A stretch of 15,711 bases of DNA from an uncultured bacterium (GTDB lineage Bacteria; UBA4055), in assembly GCA_937873545.1 (NCBI GenBank), contig CALMWI010000356.1, forward strand, positions 1-15,711, read 5' to 3'. Position 1 is the stretch's first letter. Each line of letters opens with the position of its first letter. Shown one piece after another: positions 7,064-13,558 of the stretch. The position numbers were made by a program, and so were the translations under genes. The notes under the pieces were generated by a model, which was given only the letters and a program-made list of their open reading frames with translations, did not search any database and was not told the DNA's origin.

Positions 7064-7974
7064 TGGACAATTTCTGGACGACTCTATTATATGCCTTTCT
7101 ATCGATGTTTCTTATTTTCAATTACGGAATGCTTTTGGGCGGTGTTGTTTACAAGATAATTGCCAGAGTTCACGGAAGGTTCGGACCTCCCGTGTGGCAG
7201 CCGTATGTGAATCTGGTAAAAGTGATGGGAGTCAGAACTGCGATCTCACACGGGATCATGTTCTGGCTGGGACCCGTATTCCGCTTCGCGGGCGGGATCG
7301 GACTGTTTTTGTTCATGCCCGTCGTATTCGGCTCTGTCTGGATGCAGAATTTCAGCTTTTCAGGCGATCTTCTGCTTGTAATATATTTCATTTTCTTCGG
7401 ACAGTTAGGTATGGCCTTAGGCGCGGCTGAATCGGGGCATCCGTATTCTCCGATGGGTATCATGAGAGGACTTGCGCAGGTAACCGTGTCCGAAGTACCG
7501 TTCGCGCTTGCTGTGATCGCGCTCGCAGCCCAGCACGGAACGCTCTCGATCACCGAGATCGTGGCGGCGCAGCAGGGAGGTATCGCCAACTGGAATATGA
7601 TCACCAATCCCGTCGCTACTTTAGCCGGCATGATGGCTTTTCTGGGCATGATGATGCACGCGCCGTTCAACCTCCATCTTGCGCCGCAGGAGATCCCTGT
7701 CGGGCCGCCTACCGAGTATCACTCGAACTTTCTGGGCTATATGCAGGCCAACAGGGCGTTTTTCGCGTCTGCAAAACTTATACTTTTCATGAACCTTTTT
7801 TTCGGCGGCGCGACGAATATCCCCGTGCTGGTCGGAAAAACGTTCACTCTATACATGTTCGCGGTTTTCGTAGGTGTGGTCAATCCGAGATTCACGCTTG
7901 AAAACTCTATAAGATGGTTCATCAGGATACCTACAGCTACGGGAATAATTGCCGTTCTGCTTTACACATTTTAA
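7063..7974 (+). CDS. NuoH-like (MbhM-type) membrane anchor subunit
   Basis: A 303-residue membrane protein of the NuoH/HyfC/MbhM family, which joins the antiporter arm to the hydrophilic NuoB/NuoD-like module. Motifs seen include RVHGRFGPPVWQPYVNLVK (about 35-53), GAAESGHPYSPMGIMRGLAQ (about 120-139), VSEVPFALAVIALA (E144) and NLHLAPQEIPVGPPTEYHSN (about 203-222). These carry several of the conserved acidic loop residues (E123, E144, E210, E218) thought to couple redox change to ion movement. The gene shares one base with the preceding stop (TAATG), with AGGAG at 7050-7054. It keeps the core regions of the family at a slightly short length. The name nuoH is not used because the complex is not complex I. 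Confidence 0.94.
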   Translation: MDNFWTTLLYAFLSMFLIFNYGMLLGGVVYKIIARVHGRFGPPVWQPYVNLVKVMGVRTAISHGIMFWLGPVFRFAGGIGLFLFMPVVFGSVWMQNFSFSGDLLLVIYFIFFGQLGMALGAAESGHPYSPMGIMRGLAQVTVSEVPFALAVIALAAQHGTLSITEIVAAQQGGIANWNMITNPVATLAGMMAFLGMMMHAPFNLHLAPQEIPVGPPTEYHSNFLGYMQANRAFFASAKLILFMNLFFGGATNIPVLVGKTFTLYMFAVFVGVVNPRFTLENSIRWFIRIPTATGIIAVLLYTF

Positions 7975-7994
7975 TCTAAGATCCGGAGAGTTAA

Positions 7995-8618
7995 ATGACT
8001 GAAGTTAATAACGAAGAAAATAAGATCATAAAACCGGATTACTGCGATCCGGAACTGTTCTGCACTGCGCTTCCCAAAGAAGTTCCGAGAATGAACAATA
8101 TCATTCAGAAATTTTATGACTGGGCTCAGGCAAATTCCTTATGGCTGCTGGCTTTCGGTACAGGATGCGGTTCTATTGAGATGCGTCCGCTATATACTGC
8201 AAGGTATGACATTTCAAGATACGGGATCGCGCCAAGACCCACTCCGAGGCAGTCGAATCTTTTTATAATCAGCGGTTATGTGTCCGTCAAAACTCTCAAA
8301 AGGATCATCAGAAGTTACGAACAGATGCAGAACCCTAAATTTGTTATAGGATTGGGCAGCTGCACGATCAACGGCGGAATGTACTGGGACAGCTATAATA
8401 CAATAAACAGGCTCGATCATTATATACCTGTGGATGTTTATGTGGCCGGATGCATGCCGAGACCCGAAGCTCTCATAGCCGGTTTTGACGAACTCAAAAA
8501 GAGAATAAAAGAGGGCAGGGGCGAAGGGGCCAACGAATACGCAAAAAATTTCGCATGGTATAAAGCAAATCAGAAAAAGATCATAAAAGACTGGGATATG
8601 CCCGACTATAACTGGTAG
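7995..8618 (+). CDS. NuoB-like (MbhJ/MbxJ-type) Fe-S subunit with a reduced Cys motif
   Basis: A 207-residue hydrophilic subunit expected to hold the proximal (N2-like) [4Fe-4S] cluster next to the NuoD-like subunit. Family landmarks are SLWLLAFGTGCGSIEM (about 48-63), PRPTPRQSNLFIISGYV (80-96), GSCTINGGMYW (C123) and AGCMPRPEALIAG (C153). Complex I has adjacent Cys-Cys in the first motif, and hydrogenase-type relatives have CxxC. Here only C58 is present and both partner positions (55 and 59) are Gly, so one cluster ligand seems to be missing. Two other cysteines lie in the N-terminal extension (C17, C23). A GGAGAG site precedes the ATG. The 20-base gap from the previous gene is the largest in the operon. 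Confidence 0.93.
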   Translation: MTEVNNEENKIIKPDYCDPELFCTALPKEVPRMNNIIQKFYDWAQANSLWLLAFGTGCGSIEMRPLYTARYDISRYGIAPRPTPRQSNLFIISGYVSVKTLKRIIRSYEQMQNPKFVIGLGSCTINGGMYWDSYNTINRLDHYIPVDVYVAGCMPRPEALIAGFDELKKRIKEGRGEGANEYAKNFAWYKANQKKIIKDWDMPDYNW

Positions 8619-8626
8619 AGGTAAGA

Positions 8627-9196
8627 ATGAAAGAGCTTATAGAAAGATTAAGATCAAAATTCAACGCCAAAAATATTAAAGAGCAGAGAAAGAACTTTGT
8701 TTTCATCACTGTCGAGAAAAAAGACCTCGAAGGCTGCGTGCTTTACCTTAAAGAATTTGAAGGCTACGGTCACCTTACTCTTTTGACAGCGCTTGACTGG
8801 ATCGAAAAAGATCAGTTCGAACTTGTGTATCATCTTCACAATTACTCCAACAAAACTGATGTGAGCGTTAAGACCTTCATAGACAGGAAGAATCCCACTA
8901 TGGTAAGCATTAACAACCTATGGGCAGGTGCAAGGGTATATGAAAGGGAAATAAAAGAGCTGTTCGGAATAGACTTCCCCGGATGCCCGAGGGTTAATGA
9001 TCCTTTCGCGCTTGAAGGCTGGCATGAAATTCCGCCGATGAGAAAAGATTTTGACACGAAAAAGTATTCGGAAGAAACATACTTTCCCCGTCCCGGAAGA
9101 TATACAAAAGACAATGTCGCTCAGATGGAAGAACAGCTGTACCCCGTTGAAGCTGAAGTTAAGAACGGCATAGCTGAAACCGTAAGAAAAAAATAA
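8627..9196 (+). CDS. NuoC-like (MbhK-type) subunit, 30-kDa family
   Basis: A 189-residue hydrophilic protein of the complex I 30-kDa/NuoC family, which packs against the NuoD-like subunit and is thought to be structural. The signature YEREIKELFGIDFPGCPRV is near 105-123, with the partner motif HEIPPMRKDFD near 133-143. GAGGTAAG precedes the ATG at good spacing. It begins 8 bases after the NuoB-like gene and no redox cofactor is expected. NuoC and NuoD are separate here, as in archaeal Mbh/Mbx and many complex I operons. Confidence 0.93.
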   Translation: MKELIERLRSKFNAKNIKEQRKNFVFITVEKKDLEGCVLYLKEFEGYGHLTLLTALDWIEKDQFELVYHLHNYSNKTDVSVKTFIDRKNPTMVSINNLWAGARVYEREIKELFGIDFPGCPRVNDPFALEGWHEIPPMRKDFDTKKYSEETYFPRPGRYTKDNVAQMEEQLYPVEAEVKNGIAETVRKK

Positions 9197-9211
9197 AATC
9201 AGTTGGATATT

Positions 9212-10357
9212 ATGAAACCTATTTGGAATGACACTAAAGAATACGATCTCAAATCCGGCAAATATGTGAAGATATGGCAGGGTCCCCAGCATCCGGGAGT
9301 GACCGGAAACATGTCTCTTGAACTTCTGCTTGAAGGAGATGAGATCAAACTGCTTAAAACTCACGTCGGATATCTGCACAGAGGGTTTGAAAAGCTGATG
9401 GAAAGGAGAAAATTCATCAACTGCTTTCCGATAGTTTGCAGGATCTGCGTTCCCGAACCCGACACGAATGAATATCTTTTCGCGGCCGCGGCAGAAGAGC
9501 TCTCAGGAATAGAAATACCCGAAAGAGCTAAATGGATCCGCGCGCTTAACCTTGAAATGGCAAGGCTGGGAGCAACAGTTATGGGTCTGGGCGGACAGGC
9601 AGGTTCATTCGGATTGGGTACGATAGGCCAGTGGGCGGTGGCGCACAGGGATTTCCTTCTCGATTCTTTTGAAGAACTGACAGGCGGAAGGATATATCAC
9701 ATGTATATTGTTCCGGGCGGGGTCAGGTACGAAATTCCGGAAGGTTTTGAAGGAAGACTCGAAAAAACCCTGGTCAAGATAGAAAAACTGCTTTCAGATA
9801 TTGATAAAGTGATGTTTAATAACGCAGTATTCAAATCAAGATCAAAGGGTCTTGCGCGGATCCCTAAGGACTGGATCGAACCGTTCGGAATAAACGGCAC
9901 TACGGCAAGAGCTTCAGGTGTAAGCTACGATGTAAGGAAAGATCATCCGTATCTGATATACGATCAGCTTGATTTCAATGTCACGACAGGAACGGAAGGA
10001 GATGTTTATGCAAGAACAGAGCTTAGGAGGGAGGAATGTCTTCTTTCAATAAATCTGATCAGGCAGATCCTTGCAAAGATGCCCAAAAGCGGTCCTGTAA
10101 GAACTTTCATTCCCGACATTATGCATTGGAAGATACCTGCAGGCGAAACTTATGTCAGGGCTGAATCAGGCAGAGGCGAGTACGGTTATTATATGGTCAC
10201 AGACGGAAGCGAGTATCCGCAAAGGGTTCATGTCAAAGGACCAAGCTATACGCATGCAATGTCGCTGCTTGAAAAACTGGCTGAAGGAAACACAAACGCA
10301 GACATATTCGGAATCATGGTCTCACTACAAACTTATCCCCCTGAAATAGAGAGGTAA
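9212..10357 (+). CDS. NuoD-like (MbhL/MbxL-type) subunit lacking [NiFe] and quinone-site residues
   Basis: A 381-residue member of the [NiFe]-hydrogenase large-subunit/NuoD family. It shows GPQHPGVTGNMSLELLLEGD (24-43), HVGYLHRGFEKLMERRKF (51-68) and the later NuoD core LNLEMARLGATVMGLGGQAG. The region that holds the first CxxC in hydrogenases reads NCFPIVCRICVPEPDTN: C79 is followed by Val-Pro-Glu, so the second Cys is gone. The C-terminus ends YPPEIER with no DPCxxC, so no [NiFe] site can form. The complex I quinone residues are also absent: the His of the HPxxHG loop aligns with Thr31 and the Tyr of DRxDY with Val80. The start is uncertain: ATG at 9212 is chosen, but an in-frame TTG at 9203 is possible and neither has a strong Shine-Dalgarno site. 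Confidence 0.92.
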   Translation: MKPIWNDTKEYDLKSGKYVKIWQGPQHPGVTGNMSLELLLEGDEIKLLKTHVGYLHRGFEKLMERRKFINCFPIVCRICVPEPDTNEYLFAAAAEELSGIEIPERAKWIRALNLEMARLGATVMGLGGQAGSFGLGTIGQWAVAHRDFLLDSFEELTGGRIYHMYIVPGGVRYEIPEGFEGRLEKTLVKIEKLLSDIDKVMFNNAVFKSRSKGLARIPKDWIEPFGINGTTARASGVSYDVRKDHPYLIYDQLDFNVTTGTEGDVYARTELRREECLLSINLIRQILAKMPKSGPVRTFIPDIMHWKIPAGETYVRAESGRGEYGYYMVTDGSEYPQRVHVKGPSYTHAMSLLEKLAEGNTNADIFGIMVSLQTYPPEIER

Positions 10358-10359
10358 AA

Positions 10360-12126
10360 ATGAGCTTGAAAGATATAGTATCCCCGTTTAACGCATGGAA
10401 AAGAGCATTCGAGAAACCCGATACGATCGTAAAACCTCTTTCAGAAAGAGAGGGTTCAGACCTGTACAGAGGATTTCATATCAACGATATTGACAAGTGT
10501 ATCGGATGCGGTTCGTGCGAAGAGATCTGTCAGAATGCCGCGATAGACCTTGTGGATGTGGCTTCTGTCAAGGCTAAGCCGGGAGACAGCGGGTTAAGGC
10601 CGCTTATCGACTACGGAAGATGCTGCTGGTGCGCATTGTGCGTCGATATCTGCCCGACAGGTTCACTCGGAATGTCGAATGATTACACATGGATATCCGA
10701 GAATTCAGACGATTTCAGATTCATCCCGGGAATTGACGAAAAAAAATGGAATAGATCTGAAAAAGGTTATAGAAGATCTGCGGAATCTTGGCTTGTTGAC
10801 CCTAACAGGCAGCACATGAACGAGATAGAGCCTGATAAAAGAAAAAAGAATTTTGACGAATATGCTGAAGGTTTCACTGATGAGCAGGCTATGGCCGAAG
10901 CAGGCAGATGTCTTGACTGCGGAATATGCATTCAGGCCTGTCCGACGCACATGGATGTTCCGAAATATATAAACGCCATAAGAAACAAAGATCTTGATGA
11001 AGGCCTGAGGATAATGTATGAGACCAATCCGATGCTTGAAGCCTGCGGCAGGATCTGTACGGCGAAATGCGAGGATGTATGCGCAGTCGGGCATAACGGA
11101 AAACCGATCGCGATCAGATCGCTGAAAAGATATATCGGAGATCAGACTTTCAAAAAGAAAGATGAGATCATGGACCTAAAACCTGCGGCTTCAACAGGGA
11201 GGAAAGTCGGAATAATAGGCGGAGGACCGGCCGGACTGACGGCGGCATTCTATCTCAGACGGTTCGGGCATGCGGTCACACTTTACGAGCAGCACGATAA
11301 ACTGGGCGGTATGCTCAAGTGGGGAATTCCGGACTACAGGCTTCCGGCAGATGTACTACAGAGAGAAATTGATTTTATTTTAAGGCAGGGCGTTGAAGTT
11401 AAATACAGCGTCAAAGTAGGAAAAGATATTTCATTTGATCAGCTTCATAAGGAAAACGATGCGCTCTTCATAAGCGTCGGCGCTCAGATCGGAAGCGATA
11501 TGCCGATAAAGGGAATGGAAACGGAAGGAGTTTATTCAGGCGTTGAATTTTTGGAAAAAGTAGCAAAAGGCGAAAAACCTTTCGTCGGAAAGGAAGCCGT
11601 TATAGTCGGCGGCGGAAATACGGCGATGGACGCTACAAGATCATCTATCAGGCTTGGAGCGAAGGCTAAGATACTTTACAGAAGGACAGAGCAGGAGATG
11701 CCTGCGAACAGGGAAGAGATCAGGGAGGCCAAAGAGGAGGGAGCAGAACTTAAGATACTTTCAACCCCTACAAAGATCGAAAAACTTCCATCAGGCAGAT
11801 TGAAAATAGAATGTCTGAAAATGGAATTAGGTGAACCTGACAAAAGCGGCAGAAGAAGCCCGGTGCCCAAAGAAGGATCAGAATTTTATATAGAGGCGGA
11901 TGTCTGCATAATGGCGATCGGACAGAAGGTCGAACCTGAATTTTCAGAGACGATCGGACTTAAAGTCACCAAGTGGGGAACATTTGAAGTTCATTCGGAC
12001 ACTTTAAGATCGAATGATAAGGTTTTTGCAGGCGGAGACTGCCAGACAGGACCTGATGACGCGATAAAAGCCGTCGCGGCCGGAAAAAAAGCGGCCTATT
12101 TTATAGATAAACAGCTCAGAGGATAG
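10360..12126 (+). CDS. 2x[4Fe-4S] ferredoxin domain fused to GltD/NfnL-type FAD/NAD(P)H oxidoreductase
   Basis: A 588-residue fusion. Residues about 1-110 form a NuoI/MbhN-like ferredoxin: CIGCGSCEEICQ (C47, C50, C53, C57) and CCWCALCVDICP (C88, C91, C94, C98). Residues about 165-260 form the GltD N-terminal domain with two more Cys sets (C184, C187, C190, C194 and C229, C233, C237, C241). An FAD-binding Rossmann motif, VGIIGGGPAGLTAA, follows at 283-296, then the pyridine-nucleotide site IVGGGNTAMDATRSSIRLGA (415-434) and YRRTEQEMPA. The paired Arg there are usual for NADP(H) use in GltD and NfnL. VFAGGDCQTGPDDAIKAVAAG (555-575) closes the FAD site. It probably passes electrons between NAD(P)H, FAD, four Fe-S clusters and the NuoB-like subunit. 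The GAGAGG at 10349-10354 sets the start. It is the last redox gene of the operon. Confidence 0.94.
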   Translation: MSLKDIVSPFNAWKRAFEKPDTIVKPLSEREGSDLYRGFHINDIDKCIGCGSCEEICQNAAIDLVDVASVKAKPGDSGLRPLIDYGRCCWCALCVDICPTGSLGMSNDYTWISENSDDFRFIPGIDEKKWNRSEKGYRRSAESWLVDPNRQHMNEIEPDKRKKNFDEYAEGFTDEQAMAEAGRCLDCGICIQACPTHMDVPKYINAIRNKDLDEGLRIMYETNPMLEACGRICTAKCEDVCAVGHNGKPIAIRSLKRYIGDQTFKKKDEIMDLKPAASTGRKVGIIGGGPAGLTAAFYLRRFGHAVTLYEQHDKLGGMLKWGIPDYRLPADVLQREIDFILRQGVEVKYSVKVGKDISFDQLHKENDALFISVGAQIGSDMPIKGMETEGVYSGVEFLEKVAKGEKPFVGKEAVIVGGGNTAMDATRSSIRLGAKAKILYRRTEQEMPANREEIREAKEEGAELKILSTPTKIEKLPSGRLKIECLKMELGEPDKSGRRSPVPKEGSEFYIEADVCIMAIGQKVEPEFSETIGLKVTKWGTFEVHSDTLRSNDKVFAGGDCQTGPDDAIKAVAAGKKAAYFIDKQLRG

Positions 12127-12141
12127 ATCCCGGAAAAATCG

Positions 12142-12858
12142 ATGAAAAAGTATTACGTTTACGCAGGTTTATTTGTATTGGCTTCTACAGTATTTGTATT
12201 TATTTTCTTAAATATGAATGACCGGCGCATAACCCGCGTAAGCACTGCAGAAATTGCTGAAGGATCATATACATACGATATGAATCCTTTATATAAAAGT
12301 GAAACGGAGAGATTTATGGCTTCTGAAGAAAAGGCGGATATAGTAATGCTTGGAAATTCGATCACATCTCAGGCGGATTGGTCTGTACTTCTGAATAGGA
12401 ACGATGTACTCAACAGAGGAATAAGCGGAGATATCACCGAGGGAATGCTCAGAAGGCTTGAATCGGTTATCAAAGTCAAGCCTTCAATGTGTTTTTTGAT
12501 GGGCGGAATTAATGATATTACCAGGCGTGTACCATACGAAGATACTCTTTCAAATCTGAAAACGATAGCGGAGATACTTAAAACGAACGGAATCACTCCG
12601 GTAATCCAGTCTGTACTTTATACAGAAAACAGGTTTTTCAGCTCGGAATACAACAATCCCATTGTAAAAAAGCTGAACGAAGATCTGATGGAATTCTGTT
12701 CGGAGAACAAAATAGATTTTCTAGACCTTAACCGTTTTATGTCAAAGGATAATTCTCTAAAAGCAGAATATACTGACGACGGCCTACATTTAAACGCAAA
12801 GGGTTATGAAGTCTGGAGCAAAGTCCTTAACTCATATTTAAAGTTGAGCGGTATTTAA
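12142..12858 (+). CDS. Membrane-anchored SGNH/GDSL-family hydrolase
   Basis: A 238-residue protein with one N-terminal hydrophobic segment (about 4-24), probably an uncleaved anchor placing the enzyme outside the cytoplasmic membrane. The SGNH blocks are all present: GNSI (catalytic S73), NRGISGD (G96), GGIND (N124), and DDGLHLNAKGYEVW with D213 and H216. It should be an esterase, lipase or acyl-carbohydrate deacetylase; the substrate cannot be read from sequence. It starts 15 bases after the flavoprotein gene with only a weak GGA upstream, so it may be read from the same transcript. The relation to the ion pump is unclear and could be chance. The gene converges with the minus-strand cluster, with only 13 bases between stops and no clear terminator. 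Confidence 0.88.
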   Translation: MKKYYVYAGLFVLASTVFVFIFLNMNDRRITRVSTAEIAEGSYTYDMNPLYKSETERFMASEEKADIVMLGNSITSQADWSVLLNRNDVLNRGISGDITEGMLRRLESVIKVKPSMCFLMGGINDITRRVPYEDTLSNLKTIAEILKTNGITPVIQSVLYTENRFFSSEYNNPIVKKLNEDLMEFCSENKIDFLDLNRFMSKDNSLKAEYTDDGLHLNAKGYEVWSKVLNSYLKLSGI

Positions 12859-12871
12859 CTTAGTTCAAAAA

Positions 12872-13279
12872 CTATTTTGGAAATGCAGGAACCGAAGTTT
12901 TAGGTGTTTCCGGTATAGCTTCTTTTGAAGGAATTTCTTTGCCTTCAATAGTGAGTTCAGCTTTTTTTGTCCCCATCTTATTGCATTTCGTTCCTACAAT
13001 GATCTTGTCTCCCGCTTTTGCTTCGGGTATTTTGTAGGAAACTTCGCCTGTAGTCTGCGTGTCCTGTAACGAAAGTTTCTGGGTAATGATCTCTTTTCCG
13101 TTGAGTTCAATTCTTATTTCAGAAATATAGTGGTCTTTAACATCTTTTACGGGGTGCTGATACACTACAACAAGATTCTTACCTGGCTGGAGGTACTTTA
13201 ATGTAACATCGAGTGCGGGATGGGCGAAAAGCAGAGGCAGTGTGAATACCATTGACAGTGCAAGAATAATTCTTTTCAT
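12872..13279 (-). CDS. Secreted superoxide-reductase-like (desulfoferrodoxin-fold) small protein
   Basis: A 135-residue protein with a signal peptide (Lys-Arg, a hydrophobic core, and likely cleavage after LLFA, leaving His20 as the first mature residue). The mature part resembles the superoxide reductase/neelaredoxin domain: HPVKDVKDHYISEIRIELNG (H42, H50) and TKCNKMG (C99). Classical enzymes bind iron through four His and one Cys, with HPMxxxHYI and CNxHG. Here the HP-to-HY distance is two residues longer and the last His is Met102, so the iron site differs or is lost. The C-terminal tail is Pro-rich. The start at 13279 is chosen for the GGAGA just upstream and the signal peptide. It lies 22 bases after a small membrane-protein gene in one probable operon. 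Family assignment is fair; activity is unproven. Confidence 0.7.
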   Translation of the reverse strand: MKRIILALSMVFTLPLLFAHPALDVTLKYLQPGKNLVVVYQHPVKDVKDHYISEIRIELNGKEIITQKLSLQDTQTTGEVSYKIPEAKAGDKIIVGTKCNKMGTKKAELTIEGKEIPSKEAIPETPKTSVPAFPK

Positions 13280-13301
13280 GATTCTCTCCTTTTGGTTAGC
13301 A

Positions 13302-13481
13302 TTAAAGATTGTAAGAAATAACGATCGCTGCATGAAGTGAAGCAAAGATCAGAGTAAGAACGGCGATTATCCTGTGCCATAGCGGGTTAAGTTTAATGAT
13401 CCTTTTCCCTGTCAGTATTGCAAGAACTATCAGGATGTAGGTAATGATGCCGAGAGGTACAACATAACTGTACAGATCCAT
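13302..13481 (-). CDS. Small two-helix membrane protein with HX13H motif, possible heme-b binder
   Basis: A 59-residue protein with two predicted helices (about 5-24 and 37-56) joined by a basic loop, GKRIIKLNPLWHR. His36 and His50 lie 14 residues apart along the second helix. That is the spacing of the heme-ligand pairs in ferric reductase, NADPH oxidase and some b-type cytochromes, where pairs come from two helices. A dimer of this protein could supply two such helices. I do not recognise a named family. The ATG at 13481 is preceded by GGAG and is preferred over an upstream ATG at 13517, which would place the start in the promoter region. A secreted superoxide-reductase-like gene follows 22 bases later, suggesting they work together. 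The protein is real on position, RBS and hydropathy; heme binding is a guess. Confidence 0.68.
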   Translation of the reverse strand: MDLYSYVVPLGIITYILIVLAILTGKRIIKLNPLWHRIIAVLTLIFASLHAAIVISYNL

Positions 13482-13515
13482 AATTTCTCCGTTTAAAAAA
13501 CAATCAGTAACGAAC

Positions 13516-13543
13516 AATATAATAAAAAAAAATGATCGGTCAA
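13516..13543 (-). promoter_or_regulatory. Promoter for the small membrane protein / SOR-like pair
   Basis: On the minus strand TTGACC (13543-13538) lies 16 bases before TATATT (13521-13516). Transcription would begin near 13509, about 28 bases before the ATG at 13481. The region lies just past the rlmM-like stop, so the pair can be transcribed apart from it. The spacer is a T-rich run. Confidence 0.62.
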
Positions 13544-13558
13544 AACAAAAAAGAACAA

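Noticed and set aside
9203..9211. In-frame TTG at 9203 as the start of the NuoD-like gene.
   Set aside because: It adds only three residues and has no Shine-Dalgarno site. ATG at 9212 was preferred, but the choice is open.
10021..10170. Strong Shine-Dalgarno-like GGAGGGAGG followed by ATG at 10036 inside the NuoD-like gene.
   Set aside because: The bases encode conserved Arg/Glu codons. The small reading frame of about 43 codons is out of frame and has no recognisable protein character.
9212..12126. Operon as an energy-converting [NiFe] hydrogenase (Mbh/Ech).
   Set aside because: The large subunit lacks the second Cys of the first motif and the whole C-terminal DPCxxC, and no maturation genes are nearby.
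1537..12126. Operon as ordinary complex I (nuo).
   Set aside because: There are no nuoA, E, F, G or J genes, Mrp E/F/G/B/C subunits are present, and the quinone residues are missing from the NuoD-like subunit.
13280..13345. Longer N-terminus for the SOR-like protein.
   Set aside because: It would place a non-signal stretch before the clear signal peptide and overlap the upstream gene. GGAGA precedes ATG 13279.
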